In this document: piece by piece, positions 1-8,692 of the stretch
How the letters are laid out: every line of letters starts with the position of its first letter
How positions within the stretch are numbered: position 1 is the stretch's first letter
Source: Deltaproteobacteria bacterium
Lineage (GTDB): Bacteria > Myxococcota_A > UBA9160 > SMWR01
Length of the DNA stretch: 35,881 nt
Assembly: GCA_019313245.1 (NCBI GenBank)
Contig: JAFDBP010000119.1
Location: forward strand, 1-35,881
Direction of reading: 5' to 3'
Notes under the pieces: generated by a model
Databases searched by the model: none
The model's input: the letters and a program-made list of their open reading frames with translations, nothing else
Told to the model about the DNA's origin: nothing
Made by a program: the position numbers and the translations under genes

Positions 1-1
1 C

Positions 2-613
2 ATGCCCTATGCCGCCATCGGATTCTCCGACTTCTGGCGCCGTTGGCACATCTCGCTATCGAGCTGGCTACGCGACTACCTGTACATCTCTCTAGGTGGA
101 AATCGGAGCGGCGCCCTCCGCACGCGAATCAACTTGATGATCGTGATGCTGCTGGGAGGCCTGTGGCACGGTGCTGCGTGGCAATTCGTACTTTGGGGAG
201 GAATTCATGGCCTACTGCTCATCGCGGAAAGGCAGATGCTGCCTTGGATCACGGCTCGCACCTGGCGTCGGAACGTCGTTGCACGCTTTGCGGCCGCACT
301 CGCGACGTTCTTCACCGTATGCGTGGCCTGGGTTCCCTTCCGCGCCACCAGCCTGGTAGATACACGCGATCTGCTGGGCGCGATGTTCCTCGGATCCGGC
401 GAAAACATCGAACTCGGCAAACAGGATGTCGTGTTGGCAATGGGAGTAGCCGGGCTACTCCTAGTCGCTCAATGGGTTTTCCGCGAGCAGGACGTCGAGA
501 AGATCTGGGCGCATATGCCCGTCGCCCTACGCGCGGTTGTCCTGTCGGTGTTGTTGCTCGCTATCATCTTCATAGCAGGAGAAGATCGTGCATTCATCTA
601 TTTCCAATTCTGA
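2..613 (+). CDS. MBOAT family membrane O-acyltransferase, C-terminal part
   Basis: The protein resembles the C-terminal half of membrane-bound O-acyltransferases of the AlgI/PatA/DltB group, which move acyl groups (often acetyl) across the membrane onto polysaccharides. The sequence opens inside the conserved block FWRRWHISLSSWLRDYLYI and then has GGLWHGAAW, whose His (residue 56 here) is the expected catalytic one. Hydrophobic segments follow at about residues 57-75, 93-110, 143-160 and 175-193. Whole family members are about 450-500 residues, so the 5' part probably lies left of the window and the ATG at base 2 is likely internal. Its end overlaps the GTG start of the next gene by 26 bp, so the two are probably translated together. 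The family is clear; the substrate is unknown. Confidence 0.88.
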   Translation: MPYAAIGFSDFWRRWHISLSSWLRDYLYISLGGNRSGALRTRINLMIVMLLGGLWHGAAWQFVLWGGIHGLLLIAERQMLPWITARTWRRNVVARFAAALATFFTVCVAWVPFRATSLVDTRDLLGAMFLGSGENIELGKQDVVLAMGVAGLLLVAQWVFREQDVEKIWAHMPVALRAVVLSVLLLAIIFIAGEDRAFIYFQF

Positions 614-1604
614 CACCCTCGAGCGATTCGAGCGTGCGAACGATTGGGTGCCGATCTGGCTGATCGCTGCAACCATCGCTGCGACCACCCTGTTCTGCGC
701 GGAAGTCATCGTTCGCCAGGCGGGGTTTTCTCCTTCCGTTCGCGACGACCCTCGAACATGGTCTGCGGCTCGAGCGCGTGCCCGCGAAGACAGCGTGGTC
801 TTCATGGGCACGTCACGAGTACAGACAGCCATCGATCCGAGAGTCTGGGCCGACGCGTGGAACGGGGAGTTTCCGGTGCAGCTGGCGATAGCCGGTGACA
901 CGCCGCTGCCGATTCTCGAAGACCTCGCCGCCGATCCAGACTTCCACGGACTCGTGATCGTCGAGGTTCTGCCGCGAATCCTCTTTGGCTCCCGCGAGAC
1001 CCGGGGGATCGAGTCACGGCGCTTTCTGTCTGCCTGGGGTACCACGCGCTCCAGCCCGTCTCGCCGAATGGAAGCCCAGTTGCGGATTGGTGTCGCGGAG
1101 CGCCTGGCAGCACTCCGTCTTCCGCCAGCCCAGCTCATTTCCCGCCTACGACGACCGGGGGGACCGCGCGTGCCCTATTTCTCGATGGACGGCACGCGTT
1201 TCCTGCGTCTCGATTTTTCCCGAGCTGATCTGGATCGCCGCCGAGCAACCATCCTAGAACAAATTGGCGATGCTGATGCGCCGGTCGGCGAGGACGATCG
1301 AGATCAAATCATCGCGCGACTCGTCGCCGCAGAAGGCGCGCTCACGCAACGCGGCGCACAGCTCGTCTGGCTACAGATGCCGCGAAGCGGCCATGTCAAA
1401 GCCATCGAGGAGCAGCGCTTCCCGAATGCGCGCTTCTGGGAGCCCCTGCTCGCGCAGAGTCACGCCCTCGCATTGTCGGCCGGACGGATCAGATCGCTCT
1501 CGGAATTCGACTGTCCTGACGGTTCGCACATCGACGTGCACGATGCGCCGCGATTCACACGTGCACTAGCCGAGGTCTTGAATGATCGACTTCAGCGGCT
1601 GTAG
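588..1604 (+). CDS. membrane-anchored SGNH-hydrolase-like partner of the MBOAT acyltransferase
   Basis: A 338-residue protein with one N-terminal membrane segment (about residues 22-40) and a soluble, probably periplasmic, domain. The block VVFMGTSRVQTAIDP (about 70-84) resembles SGNH block I, with Ser76 as candidate nucleophile. Near the C-terminus PDGSHID (about 310-316) supplies a D-x-x-H pair (D311, H314), as expected for an SGNH/AlgJ-AlgX-like fold. SGNH proteins of this kind often sit next to an MBOAT gene and take the acyl group to transfer it to glycan, which the neighbour here supports. The GTG start is preceded by AGGAGA at 577-582. The 3' end overlaps the convergent sulfatase-like gene by 13 bp. 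Overall similarity was judged by motif only; function is inferred from context. Confidence 0.7.
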   Translation: MHSSISNSDTLERFERANDWVPIWLIAATIAATTLFCAEVIVRQAGFSPSVRDDPRTWSAARARAREDSVVFMGTSRVQTAIDPRVWADAWNGEFPVQLAIAGDTPLPILEDLAADPDFHGLVIVEVLPRILFGSRETRGIESRRFLSAWGTTRSSPSRRMEAQLRIGVAERLAALRLPPAQLISRLRRPGGPRVPYFSMDGTRFLRLDFSRADLDRRRATILEQIGDADAPVGEDDRDQIIARLVAAEGALTQRGAQLVWLQMPRSGHVKAIEEQRFPNARFWEPLLAQSHALALSAGRIRSLSEFDCPDGSHIDVHDAPRFTRALAEVLNDRLQRL

Positions 1605-3475
1605 CCAAGAGCGCGGAGACGCTCGCGCGTCTGCTCGTCCAGATCGGCGGGGCTGCGGTCGAAGTGTGGCTGGGCGGCCTGCTTCACGATTTCGAGTGCA
1701 CGCGAAAGCTTACGCACGAGATCTGGCCGCTCGACCGCTAGATCATTCTGCTCGTTCGGATCGGCCGCCAAATCGTAGAGCTCCACACCGCCCTCTCCCT
1801 CGATCTCAATCAGCTTATAGGGCTCGAGGTAGATCGCATCGCGGCTGAGAATTCCGCGATAGCGGCCTAGATGCGCAGTCACTGGCATCTCACGCGCGTC
1901 ATCGAAGACCGAAGTCCCATCCAATTCGTCGGGTAGCTGCAGCCCCAGCAGCGCCACGACTGTCGGCAATAGATCTGCAAGGTGGACGCTGCGGGACACC
2001 CGCTCGGAGACCTCTTGTCCCGGGCGCCTGATCACGAGAGGCACATGCAGCTGGTGCTCGTGAAGACCGCTTGCGTGTTCGAACTCGCCGTGTTCGCCGA
2101 AGCTCTCCCCGTGATCACCGACGATTACAACGAGAGTGCGTTCGAGCGTCCCCCAGGCCTCGAGTTGAGCAAAGAGTCCGGCCAGGTGATCATCGAGGTA
2201 GCGGAGCTCCGCGTCGTAAGCATCTATCAGCGCGTCGCGCCGCGACGTTTGAGGAGAGTCACTGGCGGGATGGAGATCGCGATAGCCAGGTAGCGGAAGG
2301 TAGGGGGCATGGGCATCCATATAGTTGAGGAAGAGGAAGAATCGCCGATCACGCCTCCCCTCGAGCCAGCGCAATGCCATCGCGTTCACCTCCGAGGCGA
2401 GCAGGTAGAAGCGACCTTGTCCGGTGATTCGGCTCCGGTACCAGAAATCGACCGACGCTGGGAACAACCGCTCGACGACCTTGCGACCAATGGCGAGCCC
2501 AGCGGGCTGCCATTGGCTCCAGCCGCCGATTGGAATCATGTAATCGTCGAAGCCCTGCGCGAATCCAAAGGCCGGCGAGAGGTAAGCGAGGTTGGCGCTG
2601 ATCGCTCCGGTCGCAAGCCCAGCCTTCCGGGCAAGCTCGGCCAGTGTCGTCGCCTCATCCGAGAGTGGCGCAACCGGAGTCGTATCTCCTTCGAGTCCCA
2701 GACCGTCGAGGCTGACTCCCGCTTCGACGACGCTGGCACCGTGACTTTCGGGAAGCAGGCCCGTAAAGAGTGTCGCGTGGGAGGGAAGTGTATAGCTCGA
2801 TGCGGCGACCGCGTGTTCGAAGAGCGTCGCACGCGCGGCAAAGCCGGTCACGAAGGGCATCGTGTCTCGCTCATAGCCGTAGGGAGGCAGGTGATCGGCG
2901 CGGACGGTATCGAGTACGATCATCAAGAGGTTAGGACCAGCGGAGGCAGTGCTTTCGCTCGATCTCGAATGCGCGGCCGGAATCCGCGACAGTGCGCGCG
3001 AGGGGAGCCAGAGCGATGCGGCCAATGCGACGAAAAATACCGTTAGAGCCACACCAGTTTCCCAGAGCCCCGGTCCGCGCAAGCTACATCGGCGCGCGCG
3101 TTGGAGTCCCAGGATCGAGGCGATGACCAGGAGATGGCCGCTGCCCCAGATCACCACAGAAGCATCCACGCCGGCGACTGCTCGCCACAAGAGCAGCGGT
3201 GCGGCGGCGCACACCAACACGCGAATCCAGGGTGTCAAGCGTAACGGCGCCAGTCTGATTGCGAAAACCAAAGCGCCGGAGAAGAGTGCCAGCACTCCAA
3301 CCTGTATTGCCACGACCTGAAGCATCGGCAAGAGCGGCGGAGGCCAGGGCCACATCGGGCGCACCAGCTTGTATCCGTGTGCAGCCGATAGCGTGAGATC
3401 AATCGATGCGGCCAGCAGGGTGGCGAACAGCACCTCGATCCACGTCCGGCGAAGCGAGTCGACCCAGCGCATCAA
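1592..3475 (-). CDS. membrane sulfatase / alkaline-phosphatase-superfamily protein
   Basis: A 627-residue protein with about five hydrophobic segments in the first 160 residues, followed by a sulfatase-type domain from about residue 180. Metal-site motifs are visible: NLLMIVLDTVRADHL (D189, D194), the nucleophile region SYTLPSHATLFTG (about 227-239), NYMDAHAPY (384-392), and DHGESFGEHGEFEH (454-467). In classical sulfatases the nucleophile is Cys or Ser two residues before the Pro, matured to formylglycine; here that position is Thr229, so maturation by FGE or anSME is not expected and the protein may be a phosphatase or phosphotransferase. It is last in a three-gene operon and overlaps the sulfotransferase by 4 bp, so sulfo- or phospho-group chemistry on a glycan or lipid is plausible. 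Confidence 0.85.
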   Translation of the reverse strand: MMRWVDSLRRTWIEVLFATLLAASIDLTLSAAHGYKLVRPMWPWPPPLLPMLQVVAIQVGVLALFSGALVFAIRLAPLRLTPWIRVLVCAAAPLLLWRAVAGVDASVVIWGSGHLLVIASILGLQRARRCSLRGPGLWETGVALTVFFVALAASLWLPSRALSRIPAAHSRSSESTASAGPNLLMIVLDTVRADHLPPYGYERDTMPFVTGFAARATLFEHAVAASSYTLPSHATLFTGLLPESHGASVVEAGVSLDGLGLEGDTTPVAPLSDEATTLAELARKAGLATGAISANLAYLSPAFGFAQGFDDYMIPIGGWSQWQPAGLAIGRKVVERLFPASVDFWYRSRITGQGRFYLLASEVNAMALRWLEGRRDRRFFLFLNYMDAHAPYLPLPGYRDLHPASDSPQTSRRDALIDAYDAELRYLDDHLAGLFAQLEAWGTLERTLVVIVGDHGESFGEHGEFEHASGLHEHQLHVPLVIRRPGQEVSERVSRSVHLADLLPTVVALLGLQLPDELDGTSVFDDAREMPVTAHLGRYRGILSRDAIYLEPYKLIEIEGEGGVELYDLAADPNEQNDLAVERPDLVRKLSRALEIVKQAAQPHFDRSPADLDEQTRERLRALGYSR

Positions 3476-4419
3476 GCGACCCCGAAAAGGCGTCGAGCAG
3501 CCTCCGTTGGCCGGTTTCCGTCAGCGTAGAGATAATCGAGCCCAAAGGCATCCACCACGCTGCGCACTTCATCGATCTGCTCTCGCGAAAGCTCCTGGCG
3601 CCAGCGATCGACGCTCGCCACACCACTACCCGAACGAGCGGTCATCGAAGCGCGTCCAGTCTCGGCCCCGGTGCCCGCTTGCGGGTGGCCAATCCGCGCA
3701 AACACCCGCCCGAGCTGTCTTTCCGGTTCGAGGCAGAGATCCTCATGGAAGACGACCCAGAGCTCTGCCGGGGGAAATTGCGAGAGCGGCACAGCGTGGG
3801 TCAGGCACCAGATCAACGCGTGCTTTGCAACCGGGCTGCGGGCAGCTTCGATCGCAGCTGCGCGCGCTGAAAGGAAGTCGTCGCGAAACCGGTCTTGGGC
3901 GAGCATCGATTCGAGGTCCCGCTCCCAGGGCCAGCGGAGGGCCAGCCGAGATGCGACTACGGCGCACGGATGACGGATGATGAATACCAGGGGCAGCGAA
4001 GGAAATTGTAGATGCAGCCAGCGCAACATCAGGTTCGCCCGGATCTCTTTGACGACCCGCGTGCGCGGCCGAATCACCTCTACGTACTTGTCGACCCAGG
4101 GATCGCGGATGCGACCCGAGAAGACTCGTTTCGAAAACTCGAGCAGCCTCGCGTCTTCGTCGTGCGGCCGCATGTATTGGAAGTAGTGGAACCCCTTGAA
4201 GGCGGACACGATTTCGGACTGAAAGGGTTCGAAGACCAGTCGGCCTGAAGTACGGGAGGCCACGAGTTCGGCCAGCCAGGTGGTTCCACTGCGGGCCCCT
4301 CCTGCAATCAAACAAGCGCGGTCGAGCGAAGGATCGGGATCGCGATAAAGGCGTTGCGCGACGGCTTGCCAGGTGCGCCTGGGCAGACGACGCAAGACGC
4401 TATGTACCGGACGGGTCAA
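3472..4419 (-). CDS. PAPS-dependent sulfotransferase family protein
   Basis: A 315-residue protein predicted to move a sulfo group from PAPS to a hydroxyl or amino group, probably of a glycan or lipid. The 5'-phosphosulfate loop is seen at residues 40-49 (GGARSGTTWL), close to the family P-loop-like motif. The 3'-phosphate-binding block is at about 145-158 (VFIIRHPCAVVASR), containing the usual Arg and Ser. The length is normal for the family, and no signal peptide is seen, so it should act in the cytoplasm. Both ends overlap neighbours by 4 bp (methyltransferase upstream, sulfatase-like gene downstream), marking one translationally coupled operon. The family is secure; the acceptor is unknown. 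Confidence 0.9.
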   Translation of the reverse strand: MTRPVHSVLRRLPRRTWQAVAQRLYRDPDPSLDRACLIAGGARSGTTWLAELVASRTSGRLVFEPFQSEIVSAFKGFHYFQYMRPHDEDARLLEFSKRVFSGRIRDPWVDKYVEVIRPRTRVVKEIRANLMLRWLHLQFPSLPLVFIIRHPCAVVASRLALRWPWERDLESMLAQDRFRDDFLSARAAAIEAARSPVAKHALIWCLTHAVPLSQFPPAELWVVFHEDLCLEPERQLGRVFARIGHPQAGTGAETGRASMTARSGSGVASVDRWRQELSREQIDEVRSVVDAFGLDYLYADGNRPTEAARRLFGVA

Positions 4420-5165
4420 GCCGGCTTCGTCGCGACGGCCGAGAGGACGACCTCGTAGTCCGGATCGCGGTGGTCGAGTTCGCTTTCTTCGAGTTCGCTT
4501 GCCGCAATCCCGTAGAGGAACGCTGCCGCGGCCAGGACGTTTCCATCTGCGCGAACTTCACATCTCGCTCCCGGGAGTTCTCGCGCCAGCAGCCGCTCGA
4601 TCGACTGCGACGTAAAGCGCCAGAAATCGCCCCATCGCTCGCTGTCGTAGCGGCTGGTCGCCGTGATCCCGGCCTCGGTCAGCAACAACGAGCCACCGGG
4701 ACGCAGCAGACGATTCACGTTGCGAAGTGCGGCCGGTACATCGAAGATGAAGTGGAGCACCTGCGTGAGAATGATGCAATCGTACTGAGCGTCTTCGAGT
4801 TGTAGTGAGGCATCCGTCAGATCGCCGACTGCGGTCACCCCCGGCTTCCACTCTGCGACGTGCAGCACTTCTGACGCAACGACGCGGTCTCCGCCGAACT
4901 TTCGGGTGTACATATCCGTTCCGATCTCGAGCACACGCCCTCGCACGAATTCGGCATGTCGCTCGAGAAAGCGCTCGATGTAATAGCGGTCGATGGGCTG
5001 GCCCCGGTCAAAACCGAACTCCCGACTCAGGGGTTCGAGACGGCGTAGCGATCCGAATCGAACTGGGCGACGGATCAGCGGCCGGGCGATCGCAGCGACG
5101 CGTCGGCGCGCCGCACGCGGGATCAGCCTGGAAATCCAATTTGAAACTCGCACTCCTACAGCCAA
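4416..5165 (-). CDS. class I SAM-dependent methyltransferase
   Basis: A 249-residue protein with the methyltransferase fold. Motif I is the variant RVLEIGTDMYTRKFGGD (about 77-93), followed by an acidic post-I region, the motif IV-like DCIILTQVLHFIFDVP and the motif VI-like LLRPGGSLLLTEAGI. This VLEIG-D-YTR form is one I associate with methyltransferases found in glycosyltransferase clusters. The first codon used here is TTG at 5165; a GTG four codons further in (5153) is an alternative. It is the first gene of the operon with the sulfotransferase and sulfatase-like genes, so it may O-methylate the same glycan, which is inference. Confidence 0.85.
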   Translation of the reverse strand: MAVGVRVSNWISRLIPRAARRRVAAIARPLIRRPVRFGSLRRLEPLSREFGFDRGQPIDRYYIERFLERHAEFVRGRVLEIGTDMYTRKFGGDRVVASEVLHVAEWKPGVTAVGDLTDASLQLEDAQYDCIILTQVLHFIFDVPAALRNVNRLLRPGGSLLLTEAGITATSRYDSERWGDFWRFTSQSIERLLARELPGARCEVRADGNVLAAAAFLYGIAASELEESELDHRDPDYEVVLSAVATKPA

Positions 5166-5813
5166 TTAACCCACCCAGACATATCCAGATTTTGCACACT
5201 CCCCAGGGAACACCAAACGATGGTTAAACTGGTCACGATCGACACAGACCGGCCTTCGTGTCGTCCAGAGCGCGAAGGATCCGCCATCGATGCCCGCCCT
5301 CCCCTCGGGCTGAGTCTCGCGAGCACTCAGCATCTTCACCCTCTTCTACGATGAAGCGGGTAATGCCGAAGATCTCGTTTAGGTCACCACTCATACGGCA
5401 CGTAAACTCGAAAATCCATTCGAGTTGATCCTCGTCAAAAACGCAAATAGCAGATCTACGGCTTCGACCCTCCGAGCTTGCACCGCTGCTTACCCAAGTT
5501 CGTCGTCCTGGCCTTCGACCCAACTCCGGACAAACCCTAGCGTTGTTGGCGGGCCTTGACCGCTCGCGCGAAGATGCAACCGTGAAGATGAACGGCGCTC
5601 CCCACAACGATCCCGCGGATACCCCGATCTGGCTCGAGAAGCTGCGCCGCAACGCAGACGCAGCATCGGGCTCGGGGCGCAGTGCTTCGCGATTTGCCCG
5701 ATCACTGAGTGGCTTTTGTTCTTCAATGCCCGATCGTTACTGGGCGATCGTCCCGCGGAGGCCTGGCATCCAAACTTCTCGCGAGCCGTTTCCCGAAGAA
5801 ATCGAGAAAACAA
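5166..5813. other. 648-bp stretch without a supportable gene
   Basis: The space lies between the start of the methyltransferase operon and the 3' end of the amidotransferase gene, both on the minus strand. It should hold the promoter of the methyltransferase operon, but I see no convincing -35/-10 pair. Open frames exist on both strands (for instance 5233-5652 minus and 5543-5896 plus), but they lack ribosome sites, overlap each other and show no domain I recognise. The base composition looks less GC-rich than the flanking genes, particularly at 5370-5460. It may hold decayed sequence, but I cannot name a source. Confidence 0.5.
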
Positions 5814-7739
5814 TCACAACTGGGCGCGAAGCTCCTCCTCGATCGAGTCGGCCGATTCCCCTTCCACGAACATCCGATACCAGATTTCGACATTGAGCAG
5901 CATCCAGATTCGCACATGGTGGTCGACCTTGCATGCTGCGTGCTCGTCGATGAGCGCAACGGCCGCGTCGCGGCGAAAGACCCCATCTCGCACCGTATGT
6001 CCCTCGGCCAGGGTTTTGCGCGCGAGATCTCGCAGAGGTCCGCGTAGCCACTGGGCGATCGGAAACATGAAGCCCTGCTTCGGCCGCGCAATGATCTCGC
6101 GCGGAAGCCACGGCGCGGCGATCCGACGCAGAGCGACCTTGAGCTGGCGCCCGCGAATCTTGAGACGGCTCGGTACGCGCACCATCAACTCGACCAGCGC
6201 GTGATCGAGAAGTGGACTCCGCACTTCGAGACCGTGAGCCATGCTCATGCGATCCGTGAGCATCAGCGAATGCTCGGGTAGACGCGTGGCGAAATCAGCG
6301 GCGAGCATCCGGTCGAGCGGGTCGCTCGAATCGGCAGCCCGCAGCTCACGCACGATTGCGTCCGCGGCGTCCAGTTCGCGCACCTTCGGCCAGATCTCAG
6401 GCCCCAGCAGCGCCGCCTTCGACGCGTGGTCGAAGCGGAAGAATACGGTCGCTGCAGCGTAACGCTCGTCCGGATCGCGATACCTCCCGAGTGCATCGAG
6501 CCATCGCAGTCGTTGGGTCCAACTCTTGTAGCCCACGTTTTCGGGGATGACCGAGAGCACCGCGCCCAATGTCGAGCGCCGCAACCACGCAGGCAGTTGG
6601 GCATAGGGGCTGATCCAACCAACGCCGGCGTAGCGATCGAAGCCACCAAAGGTTTCGTCCCCGCCATCGCCGCCGAGCACCACTTTCACGTGACGCGAGG
6701 CGAGAGCCGCAGCGTGATAAGTGCACGCCGCGATTGGATCGGAAGGCTCATCGAGGTGATGGATCATCCGCGGCAGCGAGGCGATGGGATCCGGTCCCAC
6801 TTCTGTTTCGACGTGTGCGGTCCCACAATGCTCGGCAACCACTCTCGCGTGTGCGCGCTCGTCGAAGCTCGGATCACCAGTTCCCACTGCGAATGTCTGG
6901 AATGGTTTAGGTAATTCGCCGGCTGCCAGTGCGACGACCGCGCTCGAATCCATACCACCCGAGAGGAATGCGCCGACGGGGACGTCGCTGACAAGATGGG
7001 AAGAGACTGCTCGCCGCAGTTCAGCCTCGATGCATTCTAAAATCTCATCGTCCTGCCCTTCGAGGGGGTTCGCGAAACTCAGATGCCAATAGCGTTCGAT
7101 GCTAATCGTATCGTCTTCGTAGATCAGCTTGTGCGCGGCTGGAAGTTTTTGGATGCCCTCGAACATGGTGTCTGGTGTCGGAATGAAACGGAGCGAAAGG
7201 TAGTGGTGGAGCGACCCAGCATCGAGAGATGTACTCGCATCCCCGCTGGCTAGGATGGACTTGATCTCCGAGGCAAATGAGAAACCCTCGGGTGTTTTGG
7301 CCCAATAGAGCGGTTTTTGCCCGAGCCGGTCGCGCGCCAGTAACAAACGTTGGCGCCGATCGTCCCAGAGAGCAAAGGCGAACATCCCCTCCAAGGCCTC
7401 GACACACGCGTCTCCTCGCTCCTCGTAGAGGTGAACGATCACTTCCGTGTCGGTTCCGCTCGAAAATTGGTGCCCACGATCCATCAGCCCTTCGCGCAAT
7501 GACCGATAGTTGTAGATCTCGCCATTGAGAACCACATGTACATTTCCGTCCTCGTTCGCGATCGGCTGGTGCCCGCCTGCCACATCGATGATCGAGAGGC
7601 GCCGACTCCCGAGACCCACTGGCCCCGAGACATAAAAGCCCTCGTCGTCGGGTCCACGGTGGGCAATCGCCCCGGCCATGGCCCGGAGCACATCCGTACG
7701 CGCACCCGACCGCCGGACTTCGCCGCATATGCCGCACAT
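5814..7739 (-). CDS. asnB: asparagine synthase (glutamine-hydrolysing)-like amidotransferase
   Basis: A 641-residue two-domain amidotransferase. The N-terminal class II glutaminase begins MCGICGE, with Cys2 as nucleophile once Met is removed, followed by AHRGPDDEG and NGEIYNY. The C-terminal synthetase domain has the ATP loop LSGGMDSS (about 259-266). The start was placed at 7739 rather than further upstream because Cys must follow the initiator Met and AGGAG at 7746-7750 is well spaced. Such proteins in surface-glycan clusters are usually annotated as asparagine synthases, though some are thought to amidate sugar acids; the wording of its motifs also resembles the amidotransferases of exosortase-linked EPS loci. 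It is a separate unit, transcribed away from the next methyltransferase across a gap with a palindrome. Confidence 0.92.
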   Translation of the reverse strand: MCGICGEVRRSGARTDVLRAMAGAIAHRGPDDEGFYVSGPVGLGSRRLSIIDVAGGHQPIANEDGNVHVVLNGEIYNYRSLREGLMDRGHQFSSGTDTEVIVHLYEERGDACVEALEGMFAFALWDDRRQRLLLARDRLGQKPLYWAKTPEGFSFASEIKSILASGDASTSLDAGSLHHYLSLRFIPTPDTMFEGIQKLPAAHKLIYEDDTISIERYWHLSFANPLEGQDDEILECIEAELRRAVSSHLVSDVPVGAFLSGGMDSSAVVALAAGELPKPFQTFAVGTGDPSFDERAHARVVAEHCGTAHVETEVGPDPIASLPRMIHHLDEPSDPIAACTYHAAALASRHVKVVLGGDGGDETFGGFDRYAGVGWISPYAQLPAWLRRSTLGAVLSVIPENVGYKSWTQRLRWLDALGRYRDPDERYAAATVFFRFDHASKAALLGPEIWPKVRELDAADAIVRELRAADSSDPLDRMLAADFATRLPEHSLMLTDRMSMAHGLEVRSPLLDHALVELMVRVPSRLKIRGRQLKVALRRIAAPWLPREIIARPKQGFMFPIAQWLRGPLRDLARKTLAEGHTVRDGVFRRDAAVALIDEHAACKVDHHVRIWMLLNVEIWYRMFVEGESADSIEEELRAQL

Positions 7740-7745
7740 CGAGGT

Positions 7746-7750
7746 CTCCT
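7746..7750 (-). promoter_or_regulatory. ribosome binding site fixing the start of the first asnB
   Basis: On the minus strand AGGAG is followed by 6 bases and then ATG at 7739. This supports the MCGIC start over the longer open frame that runs to 7805, which would bury the catalytic Cys 24 residues into the protein. Confidence 0.7.
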
Positions 7751-7799
7751 TTTGCCGGTTCGTTGCCGGCGGCGTTTCCACATGCCGGACGAATCGCGC

Positions 7800-7818
7800 A
7801 GCCAATGTTACATTGGCT
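7800..7818. promoter_or_regulatory. 19-bp inverted repeat in divergent promoter region (candidate operator)
   Basis: AGCCAATGTTACATTGGCT has two perfect 8-base arms around a 3-base centre. It lies between the divergent first asnB (start 7739) and the methyltransferase (start 7859), where a dimeric regulator could control both. The symmetry is seen directly; regulator binding is inferred, and no matching regulator gene is in the window apart from the distant sensor kinase. Confidence 0.45.
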
Positions 7819-7858
7819 TGCCCGCGAACCGAGCGAGGATTTTGGGAGAGCCAGGTTC

Positions 7859-8692
7859 ATGCGCACAGCTACCGAGCCGCCCAGCCAGACCACCAAGCCC
7901 TGGCAGCTGCGGATGTTCTCCAAGGCTCTCAAGAAGCAGCAGAAACTTCGCCTTCTGCTCGATCAGGCTGAAAACATAGTCGACCTGGATTGTCTGCTCG
8001 TCACCAATGGCGACAATAACGGAGCCCTCAATCACCATTTTCGCGCTGCAGGTGGGCGCTGGACCTGGGTCGAAAACGAAGATGACCATATCGCCGAGAT
8101 GGAGGCTCTGCTGGGGGATTCCGTCCTGCTCGGCAAGCCAGAGCACATTCCTGCCGCTGATGAAGCATTCGATCTCGTCATCAGCATCGATGTCCACGAG
8201 CACCTCGATGATTGCACGCCATTCAACAAGGAACTCTTTCGCGTCGTTCGGCCAGGAGGAAGAGTCATCGTCACGACCCCGAACGGAGACGCATGGAAAC
8301 CCGTGACTGTCCTCAAACAGTGGATCGGCATGACCAAGGAGGCCTACGGACACAAGGTCATCGGTTACAATGTCGAGCAGCTGACCGAGATGCTGGAGAC
8401 CGTCGGCTTCGAAGCGCGAGCTTCCGGGAGCTATTCGCATTTCTTCACCGAGCTCGTCGAGCTGGTGATCAACTTTGCATACGTCAAGATTCTCTCTCGC
8501 AAGAAGGGTGCTCCAGAGATCGCCGAGGGCGTGATTGCCCCATCGAGCAATGACCAGCTGAAATCGGTGGAACGTGAGTATCGCCTCTACGCGGCCGCAT
8601 ATCCGATTCTGCGTGCCATAGCTGCCCTCGATTGGCCAATCTCGTTTCTGACCGGCTACGCGGTTTCTGTGGTCGCGCGCAAGGGCTCATGA
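7859..8692 (+). CDS. class I SAM-dependent methyltransferase
   Basis: A 277-residue protein with a methyltransferase-like core. The usual glycine loop is altered: the equivalent stretch is CLLVTNGDNNGAL (about 45-57). After that come LPAADE-like spacing, FDLVISIDVHEHLDD (about 104-118), a good motif IV region, and VVRPGGRVIVTTPNG (about 129-143). The C-terminal third includes hydrophobic stretches near 195-210 and 245-270, which could touch the membrane. I chose the ATG at 7859 because the open frame upstream (from 7763) runs through the palindrome region and has no better ribosome site. The stop overlaps the start of the epimerase gene by 4 bp. The substrate is unknown; a sugar O-methylation role is inferred from the cluster. 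Confidence 0.8.
   Translation: MRTATEPPSQTTKPWQLRMFSKALKKQQKLRLLLDQAENIVDLDCLLVTNGDNNGALNHHFRAAGGRWTWVENEDDHIAEMEALLGDSVLLGKPEHIPAADEAFDLVISIDVHEHLDDCTPFNKELFRVVRPGGRVIVTTPNGDAWKPVTVLKQWIGMTKEAYGHKVIGYNVEQLTEMLETVGFEARASGSYSHFFTELVELVINFAYVKILSRKKGAPEIAEGVIAPSSNDQLKSVEREYRLYAAAYPILRAIAALDWPISFLTGYAVSVVARKGS

Noticed and set aside
2309-3046. 245-codon plus-strand frame inside the sulfatase-like gene
   Set aside because: It is antisense to a gene with complete metal-site motifs and has no motif of its own; GC-rich codon use often opens such frames.
5233-5652. 139-codon minus-strand frame in the gap before the amidotransferase
   Set aside because: No ribosome site, no known domain, and competing frames on the other strand; only the part around 5380-5470 looks protein-like, which is too little to call a gene.
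5543-5896. 117-codon plus-strand frame overlapping the 3' end of the first asnB
   Set aside because: It runs antisense into a well-supported gene and shows no family motif.
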